From Cordilura impudica (taxonomy: Eukaryota; Arthropoda; Insecta; Diptera; Scathophagidae), in the NCBI GenBank assembly GCA_963682025.1, contig OY821520.1:4626705-4690704 (forward strand): a DNA stretch of 64,000 bases. Direction: 5' to 3'. Shown here one piece after another: positions 22,588-33,349 of the stretch (position 1 is its first letter; the number at the start of each line of letters is the position of its first letter). A program made the position numbers and the translations under genes. The notes below the pieces were generated by a model, which saw nothing but the letters and a program-made list of their open reading frames with translations, searched no databases and was not told the origin of the DNA.

Positions 22588-22960
22588 TTTTTGGTTACCA
22601 ATAACCATTATTGAAAGTAATTTTATTTTTCGGTTATCACTACCTGGATATATATCGTATTTTTCATATAATGGATGCATTTCCGAACGGTTTCTAGTTA
22701 AATTATTGAACTGCTTTAATTAAGCTACTTAAAGTTTCATTTTTAATCAACTGTTTAATTAGATAATATTTTATTTAATAATTTAATAAAAATTTTTACA
22801 AAACTGTCTGTTTTGTTTACTTTACCAAAGATATTTAAATTCCTTTTCGTTGAAACACCTTAGAAATGCATCCATTACATCAAAAATACAATACGTATCC
22901 GGATAGCGATAACCAAAAAATAATATTTCTATCAATAATGGTTATTGGTAATCAAAAAAT
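22588..22960. mobile_element. Foldback-type element with ~95-base inverted arms
   Basis: The left arm, about 22588-22684 (TTTTGGTTACCAATAACCAT onwards), is complementary to the right arm, about 22863-22958, with roughly 180 AT-rich bases between. The arms match at most positions, so each strand of either arm can encode a similar peptide (MHPL..KY..YP.SDN..I then SIMVIGNQK). That symmetry follows from the inverted repeat and is not evidence for a protein. No target-site duplication was resolved. Confidence 0.65.
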
Positions 22961-23892
22961 TTTTTTGGTTATTATAATAGTTATTCATAAATATTTCTCA
23001 TTAATTAATATTGGTTACGGTGACCAAAATACTATATATCTTACGATAATGGTTAAAAATTCTCTAAAATAGATAAAGCTAATTTTAACGTAACCTTTTC
23101 TTTCGAAAGAAATAAAATAACAATTATTTCCGTGCCTGTTTTTATGTAATACCTAAATTTACCATCCTCAAAAAAAATTTAGTTCTGCTCCTAAAAATGT
23201 TTACAACTAACACATTGTATTTGATTTTTATCAGTTCTTCTGCCTTTGTTAATCCATAATTTCCTTAGCCCACGTTTGATATATTTATAAAACAAACAAA
23301 AATAGTTTTGCACGTTTAAATGATATATTGAAAAGAAACAACATTTTTCTCATAGTCACAGTGAAAAAATAGGTCAACGTTTCAGTAAAATGCAGTGTAA
23401 CCCTTTACAGTGAAATCTCCCATTACCAGACAATCGTTTCGTATTATATTCAATCAGACCAGACCTTAATCCGGGTAATCGAGTTTTTTTTTTGATAAAT
23501 TAGTTTAAGTAGGTGTTAAAACAAATATTGAATTTGTGCTGATTTTGTAACTACCAAAATTAAGGGACCGGGATCGATTTAACGATGTATGTCTGGCTTC
23601 AATTGGAAGTACTGCGGTACGTAATTGAAATTGTATTGAAATGGAAGAAGGCGATGCCATTTATAGATTTTAAATTAATTTTTTTAATTTTTTTTTTGAA
23701 ATATAAAGTTTTTTTTTAGTAGAATATGAAAGGATAAATAACTCAAATCGTTCTTAAATCGACTTAGGCAGTTATCGATTGTGACCACAGAAATATCAAC
23801 CTGTCAGTTAATACATAATTTATATCTCATTTTATTGGTCATTTATTTTTCTTTTTTCTTCTCTCTCTTTAATTTTATTCAAATTATATACA
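22961..23892. other. AT-rich spacer with degraded TE ends
   Basis: At about 23408-23440 there is a pogo-like terminus (ACAGTGAAATCTCCCATTAC) without a visible partner. At about 23535-23600 there is a heavily decayed piece of HINE-A ('gtaactaccaaaattaaggg', 'gatttaacgatgtatgtctg'). Nothing else is recognised. Confidence 0.45.
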
Positions 23893-24269
23893 CTAGCATA
23901 TTCCAGCCCTCGAAATTCGAGTGAAATTTCTAGGTCATTTTATTTTTTCATTAAATAAAGACCCTAAAGGTATGCTAATCAGTTATAGCTAATTCACAAA
24001 TCAACACAAAAAAACAAACTCATTTTTATTACAAACACATTAACAAATTTAACAAACACACACATAGCATTGCATAATTTTATGTATGTGTTAGTAGCAA
24101 CTTTAAATGCAATTTACTCAAAATAAAGAAAAAAAATTAAAAATCTGTAAATCTGCAAATCGGCTAAAAGAAATACCTTTCAAATAATATACGTTTGGTC
24201 AAAATCGGGATAAAACGGCAGAACAAAACAACTGTCACAAGAAATCGCCTAGCCAATTAATATTATAGA
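23893..24269 (-). mobile_element. Helitron-C, 377 bases, both termini
   Basis: On the minus strand it starts TCTATAATATTAATTGGCTA (24269) and ends with hairpin CTCGAATTTCGAG, GGCTGGAATATG and CTAG (23893), followed by T. This is the TC...hairpin...CTAG structure of a non-autonomous Helitron. No coding content. Confidence 0.85.
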
Positions 24270-24585
24270 TTATATACTTTAATTTTTTATTGTTATGATT
24301 ATTGTATAATTAATTACATTTTTAAATATTTTAAATGGAATCCAATTATGTTGTTATACCTTTTCACATCCCATACTTTAAACTGAAAGATACCTATCTT
24401 GTTGTATGGGATTGTGAAATAAATTCAAATTCAAAAATTAAAGTTTAATCTTTCTCATGAAATTCAAAATAAAGAAAAATATTTCAAAAAATTTAATTTT
24501 AAATATTGAAATTTATTCTTCATTCAACATAAAAAAAAAAGAAAATTTTTTCGGCTTCTGATTTTTTTTTGTTATTATTTGAAAG

Positions 24586-24712
24586 TACCTTTTTTAATAA
24601 AAGTAACTTTTCATAAAAAACTACCTTTTCATAAAAAAAATACCTTTTCATAAAAAAGTACCTTTTATTAAAAGGACCTTTTAATGAAAAATTACCTTTT
24701 AATAAAAAGTAC
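24586..24712 (+). repeat. Minisatellite, TACCTTTTCATAAAAAAG-type unit, about 7 copies
   Basis: Seven imperfect units of 16-19 bases, each TACCTTTT followed by CATAAAAA or AATAAAAA, in direct orientation. It ends just before the hAT target duplication. Confidence 0.8.
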
Positions 24713-24730
24713 ATAATGATGAATTAAACT

Positions 24731-25978
24731 CAGTGTTGCCATTTTAGCATTTTAGTTGCTAGATTTAGCAACGTTTTTGTCGTTTAGCATCCAAAAATTA
24801 TGAAAAGATGCTAGATGCTAACTTAGCATCTTTTATTAATAAAAAGTTGCTTTTAGGATCTTTTTTCATTATTTTTGAATATACAATTTTAATTTTAATG
24901 GTGTTGATATGTTTTAATTTCTCAAAGTGTAATACGAGAATTTTGTGTACCACTCTGTTTACCACTCTGCTCGTTTCTTTCAACAAATATAACAAAACAT
25001 TTTGAAATAGAAGACATTTTGAAATAGACATTCTTCTATTTCAAAATGTTTTGAACACCAACAAAAGCTTTTAATGAATTAAAAAGTCGATTGCCAAAAA
25101 TATTATTGTATTAAAAACATGCCAAAATTTTCAATACAAAACACATTAAATCCGGTAAAAGAACCGATAGCCAAAATATTAGAAGAGTTTCAATTTAGGT
25201 CATCTAAAACAGAAAAAATTCAAATCCAATGGAGTTATATCATAGAACAATATTGGGATACAACACTGAATACAACCTCTTTATGGATTGAAGTTAACAA
25301 AAATTCTATTGGCGAAAATCCATTTAAAGAATTATTTGTATTGCCTTTATTAATTTTGTCTTTCTCAAAAGCCGAAGTTGAACGTTTTTTTTAGTTTAAT
25401 GGCTTTAGTTAAAAGCAAACTTTGAACAGAATAAAATCCGAGTTGTTATGTTCTGTATTACGTACAAAAGAAGGTTTGAAATTGAAAAATGGGTGCTGTT
25501 ACACTTACAATATACCGAGTGATGTCGTTGATAAAAGTCGATCGTCAGAAAAATATCAGCCAAGAAGAACTTGAAGATGAAGACATTACAGAAATATTAG
25601 ATTCCATGAACCAATTATTGTAATATAATCGTATCTTTTGATAGTGTAAATTCTGTTATATTTGAAATTAAAAAAAAATATCTCAAAAATTAAAAATATT
25701 TAATTTAAAATTAAAAAAACTCAATTTAATGTTAAAAAAAAATTACAGATGAAAACCAAAATAATTTTAATTAAAATTTAAAAAATATAAATCGAAACTT
25801 ATGTTTTATATTAATTTTTCGGTTTAAAAACCAAAAAATGTATTAATAAGTATTTAATTTTTCAATATAAATTTGAAAAAAAAATTTAGCATCTTTTTTT
25901 TGACTCCAGTACGTTTTAGCATCTTTTTTTTTTTTTTGTAATTTAGCATCTTTACAATTTCAAATTATGGCAACACTG
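24731..25978 (+). mobile_element. hAT element, internally deleted, 8-base target duplication
   Basis: The left end is CAGTGTTGCCATTTTAGCAT and the right end (inverted) is CAGTGTTGCCATAATTTGAA. The 8-base flanks ATTAAACT (24723-24730) and ATTAACCT (25979-25986) agree at 7 of 8 positions, as expected for hAT. TTTAGCATC repeats crowd both subterminal regions, three or more on each side, a common arrangement for hAT transposase binding. The length of 1248 bases is under half that of a complete element. A perfect 22-base inverted repeat (24993-25014 and 25032-25053) lies inside. Confidence 0.88.
25119..25623 (+). pseudogene. hAT transposase C-terminal (dimerisation) remnant
   Basis: The frame from 25119 reads to FKELFVLPLLILSFSKAEVE and a stop at 25392-25394. 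The motif resembles the hAT C-terminal dimerisation region (FKEL...LLSLPFSNAEVERVFS). After that stop and frame changes, the region translates as SLMALVKSKL and SELLCSVLRTKEGL, then KLKNGCCYTYNI, continuing the same hAT tail to about 25620. The catalytic Asp residues and BED finger are absent, removed by the internal deletion. Confidence 0.85.
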
Positions 25979-25986
25979 ATTAACCT

Positions 25987-26741
25987 ACCATAATTATGAT
26001 TTATTTATAAAAGCATATTTTTAGGTTTTTAGAGCATATTTTTGGTTTCCCTGATAATCAGCATAAACTCTATGTGAAACAGTCAGCAAAATCGCGAATA
26101 GTCTAATTTTGTCTGTCGGTTTTTGTTATACATTTCATTCTACGGCTACAATTTTTGTATTATTGGTTCCGCTGCATCAACAACATCACAAACAATCTTA
26201 GATAGTAATGGGTAAACCTAACTTAAAACGTTAAACATTATAAACAACTAGCTCGAAATATTTTAGTAAAAAAAAAAAAAAAAATAAAAAATAAATCGTT
26301 AATCGTATGTCAACAACAAATGACAGACTAACAAATCATTTTAAATAAATACTCGTATCATTTGTTTCGTTACTCAGCCGTGAATGCCGGCATACGTAAT
26401 TCCTTACTGTTTATGACACAATTGTTTTCTTTCTCTCATCTATTTACATATTTCGTATGTGTTATTTATAAATTTATAATAGAATAATAAATATACTTGG
26501 GAGAAATATTAAAAAAAGAAAATATGCATGCATAACTTTGCGTATGAATTGTTTATTATTGTTTTTTATATGCAATATTGTGTGAGATGGTTTCTTGTAT
26601 GTGTATTGTACAATAATTTCAATTTTAATTAAATATGAAATGAAAATTGTTCAAATAACATTGTATTGACATCATGCATTCATTATTAAAGTTTAATGCC
26701 TTAGACGAATAAGAAAACAATTATTGCAGGCAGTTGAATAA
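25987..26741. other. AT-rich spacer, no gene seen
   Basis: AT-rich; a poly-A run lies at 26269-26284. No coding frame or family recognised. Confidence 0.5.
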
Positions 26742-28266
26742 CAGTGTGAGACAGAAAAAAAAAAAACCTGGAATGCGATACTTTTTTCTGGTAGGTTTTG
26801 TCTTTGAAATTAGCTAAACACCTCCAAAATCTTGAGTTACGGGTTAAAAACCGGGTTCTCGGCTCTTTTGTACATATAAGCCGGTGAATATCTACCGATT
26901 TAGAATTTCTCAGCGGACTTGGAAAGAAGAAACTGTGGCCTTTCGAAGATATGAACATGATATGTGACATCTATGCGTATTCCTCCAGCAAACTCTGTTT
27001 TTAATTCTCTATTATTCAACTTTGGAGATGTTTTTCCACAATTTTTTATTTAGGAACCGTATAATTTATGAATAAAAGTACGTTTATTTATGAGTAAAAT
27101 GCAGCTTTGGTTTAAAAAAATCCGCTAAAAATTGACAGTTATTCAACTTTTAATAAAAATAAAACTTTGGAATAAAAAAAAATTTTTTGCAAAAATAACA
27201 TTTTTAGCCTTTCAACTTAAAAATGTTTGTCCGATCTTTTTTAATTCAGCATCTTCAATTACGCGTTGAAGTGGCCAGCAGTATTCCGGAATCATTTTTT
27301 TTTAATTTTTTCTTTCAAAACGTTTTTCCATTCAAAACATTTCTTGGGGAAAATGTTCGCCTTGGTCATCGCTGAACTGACCTCCCAGGTTGTCTGGGGA
27401 GAAGTATAGATAAGAATGTAAAAAATTACATTCTTAAAAATTATGAAAACAACACTCCGGTTCGTCCACTTTGTCATGCATAAATGGAAAGTCATCGCTG
27501 ATTTGAAAGTTTTGACAATTTTATTTGGATTGCAAGCTGGTGTTAACACAAAACATCCATGCTATCTTTGTGAATGGGATAGTTGTGCACCAAATCGGTA
27601 TTATCGCAAAGTGTGGCCACCTTGTGAATCGTATCAAATAGACAAGAGAAACATTTTAAACGTCCCATTAGTTAAAGCTTAAGCTTAACCTGCCACCACT
27701 ACACCTAAAGTTAGGATATATAAAGCAATTTGTAAAAAAAAAATCTATGTAAAAGGCTTTTTGCCATCTTTTAAAGCGGTATTCCCAAAATTAAGTAAAG
27801 GAGGTATTTAATTCCAAATCTAATACTTTTTTATCTGATGAATTTAACGTATTTTTATTGGACCACAAATTCATAAAATTATGAGAGATGAGAACTTTAT
27901 GAAGAAATTAAGTTCCGTTGAAAAACGCGCAAGGCGAACATTTTCTCCAAAAAATGGTTTCAATGGAAAAATGTTTTGAGGAAAAAAATAGAATAAAAAT
28001 AATAATGATAATGATACAACTGGTCACTTCAATGAGAAACTGAAGAACTGAATGAAAAAAAAAAAAAAAAAAAAATAGGCCAAAGATTTTTGAGTTGAAT
28101 GGTCAAAAATGTTATTTTCGCAAACATTTTGTTTGTGCAAGCATTTATTCCTAAATTTTATTTTTATTATTTTTGAAGGACAGAGTCTTGTTGTAATCGA
28201 ATAGACTTATCAGCACAAAAGTATCGTATCCCAGGTATTTCCGTATCATTCTTTTTTGTATCACTG
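26742..28266 (+). mobile_element. Element with long imperfect inverted repeats around a decayed ORF
   Basis: The outer ends are CAGTGTGAGACAGAAAAAA (26742) and, inverted, CAGTGATACAAAAAAGAATG (28266). ACCTGG then A/G ATGCGATACTTTT follows on the left, and ACCTGGGATACGATACTTTT on the right. Further in, left 27187-27365 and right 27925-28130 are also complementary (GCAAAAATAACATTTTTAGC against GCGAAAATAACATTTTTGAC; GGGGAAAATGTTCGCCTTG against GGAGAAAATGTTCGCCTTG). The left arm carries about 280 bases with no counterpart on the right. No clear target-site duplication was found. The superfamily is unknown to me. Confidence 0.65.
27430..27935 (+). pseudogene. TE-type ORF with HPCYLCEWDS motif, decayed
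   Basis: The frame at 27443-27682 reads HKWKVIADLKVLTILFGLQA then HPCYLCEWDSCAPNRYY and WPPCESYQIDKRNILNVPLV. After stops and frame changes, IYVKGFLPSFKAVFPKLSKG and IFIGPQIHKIMRDENFMKKL follow (to about 27920). I recall this motif order (KPCFLCLWDSR, GPQIRKLM) from uncharacterised multicopy arthropod proteins of TE type, but I cannot assign a superfamily. The frame ends where the right inverted arm begins, so the C-terminal half was lost in a deletion that fused coding DNA to the arm. It lies centrally between the inverted arms, which supports it being that element's own gene. Confidence 0.6.
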
Positions 28267-28315
28267 TGTAATTTTCGTTTAAATTTATTTTAGATTTTTC
28301 TGTAGTTGATCCGAA

Positions 28316-28614
28316 TCTATAATATTAATAGGCTAGGCGATTTCTTGTGTTTGATGTTTTGTTCTACCGTTTTATCCCGATTTTGACCCACGTATATTAT
28401 TTGAGAGGTGTTTCTTTTTAGCTGTTTACCAGATGTACAGATTTTCAAATTTTTTCTTTATCTTGAGTAAATTGTAATGTTCTTTTTAATGAGTTTGTTT
28501 TCTTCATTCACAACAATAATAAACCAAAATATTTTTGGTTTGTGAGTTGACTAAGTTGAAAAATAAAGTTGCCTAGAAGTTCCGCTCGAATTTCGAGCGC
28601 TTGGAATCTGCTGG
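28316..28614 (+). mobile_element. Helitron-C, 299 bases, plus orientation
   Basis: Starts TCTATAATATTAATAGGCTA after an A. Ends with hairpin GCTCGAATTTCGAGC, then GCTTGGAATCTG and CTGG (a mutated CTAG), followed by T. It is shorter than the other copies because of an internal deletion. Confidence 0.85.
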
Positions 28615-28711
28615 TTTGAATAATTACGTTATAATCGGCCCCTGCATTGAAGAATATTGAGTACAAAATGCAACATCAGATAAAGGATATATTTTACAAC
28701 TGTCGACATGA

Positions 28712-28880
28712 ATTTTTTTTTTTTAAAGCCTAGTTCCGCGAAGCCGAGTGGCGTGTCTGCAGATTCTAATTTGGCTATTTTTTTTTTTTTACAGTGACAG
28801 ACCAAAGCCTCTGGTGGGAATCCAACCCACGACCCCCGCATGATAGGCGAGCACGCTACCTACTCACCTACCGGGGCGCT
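28712..28880 (-). mobile_element. tRNA-derived SINE
   Basis: Read on the minus strand it starts AGCGCCCCGGTAGGTGAGTA, an A-box-like TAGGTGAGTAGG. About 45 bases on comes GGTTGGATTCC (28817-28827), one mismatch from the RNA polymerase III B box GGTTCGANTCC. The tRNA-related head is followed by a short unrelated body with an internal A-run and ends in a poly-A tail (28711-28724). The overall order (tRNA head, body, A tail) defines a SINE. No clear target-site duplication was seen. Confidence 0.78.
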
Positions 28881-28916
28881 CAAAAATAAATCTTGTATTG
28901 CATGTTTTTCAGACTA

Positions 28917-29189
28917 CACTAAAACCTCGATCTGCGTCGTTAATTGGGACCCAAAAAAGACTACGCAAAGCGAAATTAATTTTCCTATACATAAATATAT
29001 TGTTAATTAGTACTAAAATAAAACATTTCCTTGCATTCCTACAGAATTAAATGGAAAATCCCCTTTATATAAAATTTAAGCAAGTCAAATAAAAAATTTT
29101 ACGACGCAAATAAACATTTTAACGACGTAACATCACGAAAATTCAAGAACGACGCAACTTCGAAAACGACGCAAATCGAGGTTTTAGTG
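28917..29189. mobile_element. Pogo-like MITE, 273 bases, TA duplication
   Basis: TA then CACTAAAACCTCGATCTGCG; the inverted right end is CACTAAAACCTCGATTTGCG followed by TA. The terminal repeats agree at all but one of 25 positions, and CGACGCAA motifs repeat inside both ends. Non-coding. A HINE-A head begins about ten bases downstream. Confidence 0.82.
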
Positions 29190-29197
29190 TATTGATT

Positions 29198-29958
29198 TTT
29201 ATACCCTATACCACTATGTGGTTTGGGTATAATGACATTGTGCTGCTGTTTGTAACTACCAAAAATATTTGACCTAGATCCATCTTTAATTATACCGATC
29301 GAATCAGAATCACTTTTTGAGCCGATTTAACAATGTCCGTCCGTCCGTCCGTCTGTGTGTCCATGTAAACCTTGTAATCAAACTGCAGGTCGCAAATATG
29401 AATATATTTTGATAACATTTGTTATATAAGCTTTCATCAGCCATGGGATGAACGCTGTTGAGAATCGGTCCATGTCAAACCTAGCCCCCACACAAATGAC
29501 CCCTATGAAATCGACATTAAATTGCCATAAGATCCAAATTGTCGTATAGATCTTAGTCAAATTGGCTTTGTATGTGTTTATTACATCCATTAATGAGTAG
29601 TCCAAAAACGATAACTATGGGGCAACTCTTAGTCATAGGCCCCTTATAGAGCTGCTTCCCGATCTTCACTTAAATCTATCAAAAAACAAAAATATTGCAC
29701 TGATTCTTCTCAAATTTTGTTTGTATATATTTTTGCAAAATACAAGAGACTTTACCAAACATGATCAGGATCGGTCCATTTTTGGACCTAGGCCCAATTA
29801 GACATAGCATCCGATAGGAACTTTTTCATATCTGCAGTTAAAAAAAAATTATAAAAATGCCACTCAAATATGGTTTATGCTTATTTTCTATATCGAATTA
29901 GTTGGGCTTAAGAGATAGAGTCTCTCAACGCATGGTATAGGGTATCGTTTTACTTGTT
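29198..29958 (+). mobile_element. HINE-A copy lacking the palindrome
   Basis: TATACCCTATACCACTATGT head, (GTCC)n core at about 29336-29352, then the standard blocks to GGTATAGGGTATCG. The 24-base palindrome is cleanly missing, yet the terminal TTTTACTTGTT is retained. Confidence 0.72.
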
Positions 29959-30475
29959 TCACTTTTATTTCGTTTATGTGTATTTAACCAAAATTGTTGT
30001 TGTTACCAACACAGCTGTTTTTAGAGATAAAGCTTTTAAGTTGATACAAATCCAGATATTTCAACAGTTCTATATATTTTTGTAAAAACTATAGCAGAAA
30101 ATGACAGTTTAGTAATTTTACCTACAATTTTGCAGTCGTATATATTTTTTTTTTTTAATATTTGTGTTTGTGTTTTGATATTGATATTGATAGAATTAGA
30201 AAATTTATATATTGGTTTTGGCCGCTTTCAACTTTTGGGTGGTCGTATGTTTGTCGCTACTAAATGCTGGTAGAGTTTTTTTGTTAAACCTCTAAACTAA
30301 ATTAATGATGGCTGGCGCCAAAAGGATGACTTTGAATTTATTGCAGACAATTTTGATAGTAAAACATGCACATACAATAAAAAAATTACTATTTGGGGTA
30401 GTATGGAAGAAGGTGGAAGGAGATTGAGTGGGATTTATTTTCAGAGTTCTTTTTTTTACAAACAAATAAAATGTA
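29959..30475. other. AT-rich spacer, no gene seen
   Basis: AT-rich sequence with poly-T. No frame or family supported. Confidence 0.45.
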
Positions 30476-30825
30476 CAAGGAACAATGTTACGTTGAGTAT
30501 TATTTTTTGACATGCTTTAAAACGGAATTCGTGTGGAATTGCATAGCAGCAGTATATGTATGGTCAATTCTAAATATTGTCGACCATTTGTATTTTAATA
30601 CTGGAGCTTAACATTAGTTCTGGGTTTTCAAAATTGAGCAAGGAACAACGTTACGTTGAGTAATATTTTTTTTTTTGCATGCTTGAAAAAAACTATGTTA
30701 AATTTGCAAAACATATTAAACAGAATTTGTGCGGAAGTAGTAAAATAATCAATTCTCAATATTGTCGTCGACCATCGGTATTTTAATACTGGAGTTTAGC
30801 ATTAGCTCTAGGGTTTTCAAATATG
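30476..30825 (+). repeat. Tandem duplication, ~165-base unit
   Basis: Unit 1 starts at 30476 (CAAGGAACAATGTTACGTTG) and unit 2 at about 30639 (CAAGGAACAACGTTACGTTG). Both contain 'tattttaatactggag', 'cttaacattagttctgggtt' and 'cgaccat'. Unit 2 is about 25 bases longer through an AT-rich insert. Confidence 0.8.
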
Positions 30826-30844
30826 ACTAAACCATTTTCATTAA

Positions 30845-31180
30845 TGTATCTCAAATACAAAATAAAAAATGAAAATAAAAAATGAAAAAATAAATAAATA
30901 AAAAATGAAAAAAAAAATAAAAAATAAAAATGAAAAACGACAAATGAAAAATGAAAAATAAAAAATGATAAATAAAAAAAATGAAAAATAAAAAATAAAA
31001 AACGAAAAATAAAACATGAAAAAAAATTAAAAATAAAAATGAAAAACGAAAAATGAAAAATAAAAAATGAAAAATAAAAAATTAAAAAAAAAATAGAAAA
31101 TGAAAAACGAAAAATAAAAAAATGAAAAACGAAAAATGTAAAATGTAAAATAAAAAACGACAAATTAAAAATTAACCGGT
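30845..31180 (+). repeat. A-rich minisatellite array
   Basis: AAAATGAAAAATAAAAAATG-type units like those in HINE-B, but with neither a HINE head nor a terminus beside it. Confidence 0.75.
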
Positions 31181-31239
31181 TGAAATAATAAATAATAATA
31201 AATATTTTTATATTAGCAGAGTCCCTGCAGTTGATTGCT

Positions 31240-31320
31240 TTCTGTTTGATTTTAAAAAAGTACCATAAAATATCTTTAATTCCTAGATGTTTACACATCT
31301 CCCCCTGTGATCGGACTCAC
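31240..31320 (+). repeat. Repeat module with GATGTTTACACATC palindrome, copy 1
   Basis: GATGTTTACACATC is followed by TCCCCCTGTGATCGGACTCA. The same module recurs at 33615-33700 in the same orientation. It is an unclassified interspersed repeat, possibly a transposon end. Confidence 0.55.
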
Positions 31321-33340
31321 ATGATTTTTTTTTTCACTTAACTACAGCCTTCAAAAATATTTGCAATATCTTCGGTGTTTTGGTCCAACTCTTTAAGATT
31401 TCACTATAGTGTATGAATACTTACATTCATGAATTTTTATGATATAACTAATTTTGCAAATGGAATGCCTCATACAAATATGTGTATATGTACATGAAAA
31501 AATATTTCTTTATAATGGAATATTTTTAATAGCAAAAATCAAACACCATCCTTATTTGTGTGCAACAATTTAAAAAATTATTCCGAATATTGCCCTAAGC
31601 ATTATTTTTTTTTTCTGTTAAAATCCAAGCAAAGTGGAAATAACTAGACAAAGTGTGATTGTGAATTAAACTTTTTTTACCAACTACGCCTTCTTAATTT
31701 GGGGGTTTCATCCATCCATCTTATTTCCATTAAGGGTTGAAAACTTTTTAATTCTAGGTAGTGCTTTTTGTATAAAACTAAATTATTTATATGAAAACGT
31801 CTTAAGTGATATTTGCAATGACTCATAAGAATTGAAAAAAGAGAAAATAAAAATCGATTTACAAAGATGTAAGAGTGATAAATCATTTCATATGTCAACA
31901 CATCCGTTCGGAAATGAAAGCACGTATTTGGGGAATCCAAAAACATACCCCAAACAAAATAACCCAATTTTATTCTTCATTTGTGTATCTTATTACCATT
32001 TACTTCTTCCTTCTTCTCTTATATATGTACGTACGTTCTGGTAATTGTATACTATTATATCTAAACGTATTTAAGTATTAATGAACACCTGCTAGCTTCA
32101 TATATTTTACATACAGACATATTTATTATATTGATTTTATTTATTTTTGTATTTCAAACAGAAATCAATTTATTTAAATATACTTTACTTGGTAAGCCAT
32201 CTATTGTCTCTAGTTCACTTATGTGACTGACCTAATACGACAAGCATGTATTGTCTGTCTATACCCCTTTTTGTGGAACTACATATATGTATATTAAAAT
32301 TTTTAAGTTCAAACTTTTAACGTAATGATTGTATTTTGTTAAACAATGTCTTTAACTTTTATTTGCCTTTAGTTTTTTTTTTTTTTTTAAGTCATTGTTA
32401 CTTTTTTCACTTTTTCTAGAGTTTATTTATACACACATCTGTCTACAAATTTATTTTGCACTTTTTAGAACATACAGCCATTCAGCTCAACGGTTCTTTT
32501 TTCCATTACGAACGTTAAAAATGTAGTTTTATTTTATGTATTTCATTACAAGTTAGTGGTTTTCTTTATGTCACTTGCTTTGCAACATTATAATTTTTTG
32601 TTTTTTATCCTTTTCAAACACTACACAATTCTACTACATAATGAAATCCTTTGAGAAAATTTTAAATTTTCATTTAAAATTCTTGGATTGTAAAAATTTT
32701 TTGATAATTTCTCTATATAGAAAAGTATACCTCTAATATATGTACATATATTTAATAAAAAAAAAGATGGTTATGCGCAAAATTTGTTTTTATATTTTTT
32801 GAATTTCTTTACTAATATCTTCCAAGGAAGGGACCTGTAGTAATAACAACAGTATGAATGAAGATATCTAAAGTTAACCACTGTCACGATTGTTGGAAGA
32901 TTCGCGGCGTTTTTCGTTTTTCTTTTTTAGTGGTTAATGAAATTGCTATTTAGGTCATTATTCTGAATGCGCCTGTTTTGACAGTATTATTGAAGAATCG
33001 GACAAATAATTAATTAAATTTCATAATTTAATAATAAATTTAATAATTAATTAAATTTCATAAAATTTGATATCTGATATTAAAGAAATTTCTAACTCAG
33101 CGTGGACAACATTTTTGAAAAAATTCTGAAAATGTTATTAAAAAAGATACAAAAAAAGAAATCGCAGAAGTCTTAACTTCAAAAACTCAGTCAAAGAAAA
33201 TCCGTTTTTTTTTTTTTGTTGTAGATACATATATTAAATTTTCCGAACTTAAACGTTGAGATCGAAACAGTGTGCTGTGCAATGAATTTTTTAAAAATAA
33301 AATAAGGAATATTACACCCCGAATTTTTGATCAACCAAGC
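31321..33340. other. AT-rich spacer, no gene seen
   Basis: Two kilobases of AT-rich DNA with poly-T at 32376-32388. The segment TTAATTAAATTTCATAA is repeated at about 33011-33063. No coding region, RNA gene or recognised element. Confidence 0.45.
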
Positions 33341-33349
33341 AAAACAGGG

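Noticed and set aside
27292..27549. Minus-strand 85-residue frame
   Set aside because: Antisense of the HPCYLCEWDS coding remnant plus an inverted arm; no motif of its own.
28800..28880. Functional tRNA gene
   Set aside because: The head resembles a tRNA with a good B box, but there is no convincing acceptor stem or anticodon arm. The unit continues into a non-tRNA body and poly-A tail, so SINE is the better call.
30783..31298. 171-residue Phe-rich frame on the minus strand
   Set aside because: Translation of the complement of an A-rich minisatellite; composition alone keeps it open.
32000..33300. Host exon search across the longest quiet stretch
   Set aside because: No frame with credible splice sites and protein-like composition on either strand; sequence is AT-rich throughout.
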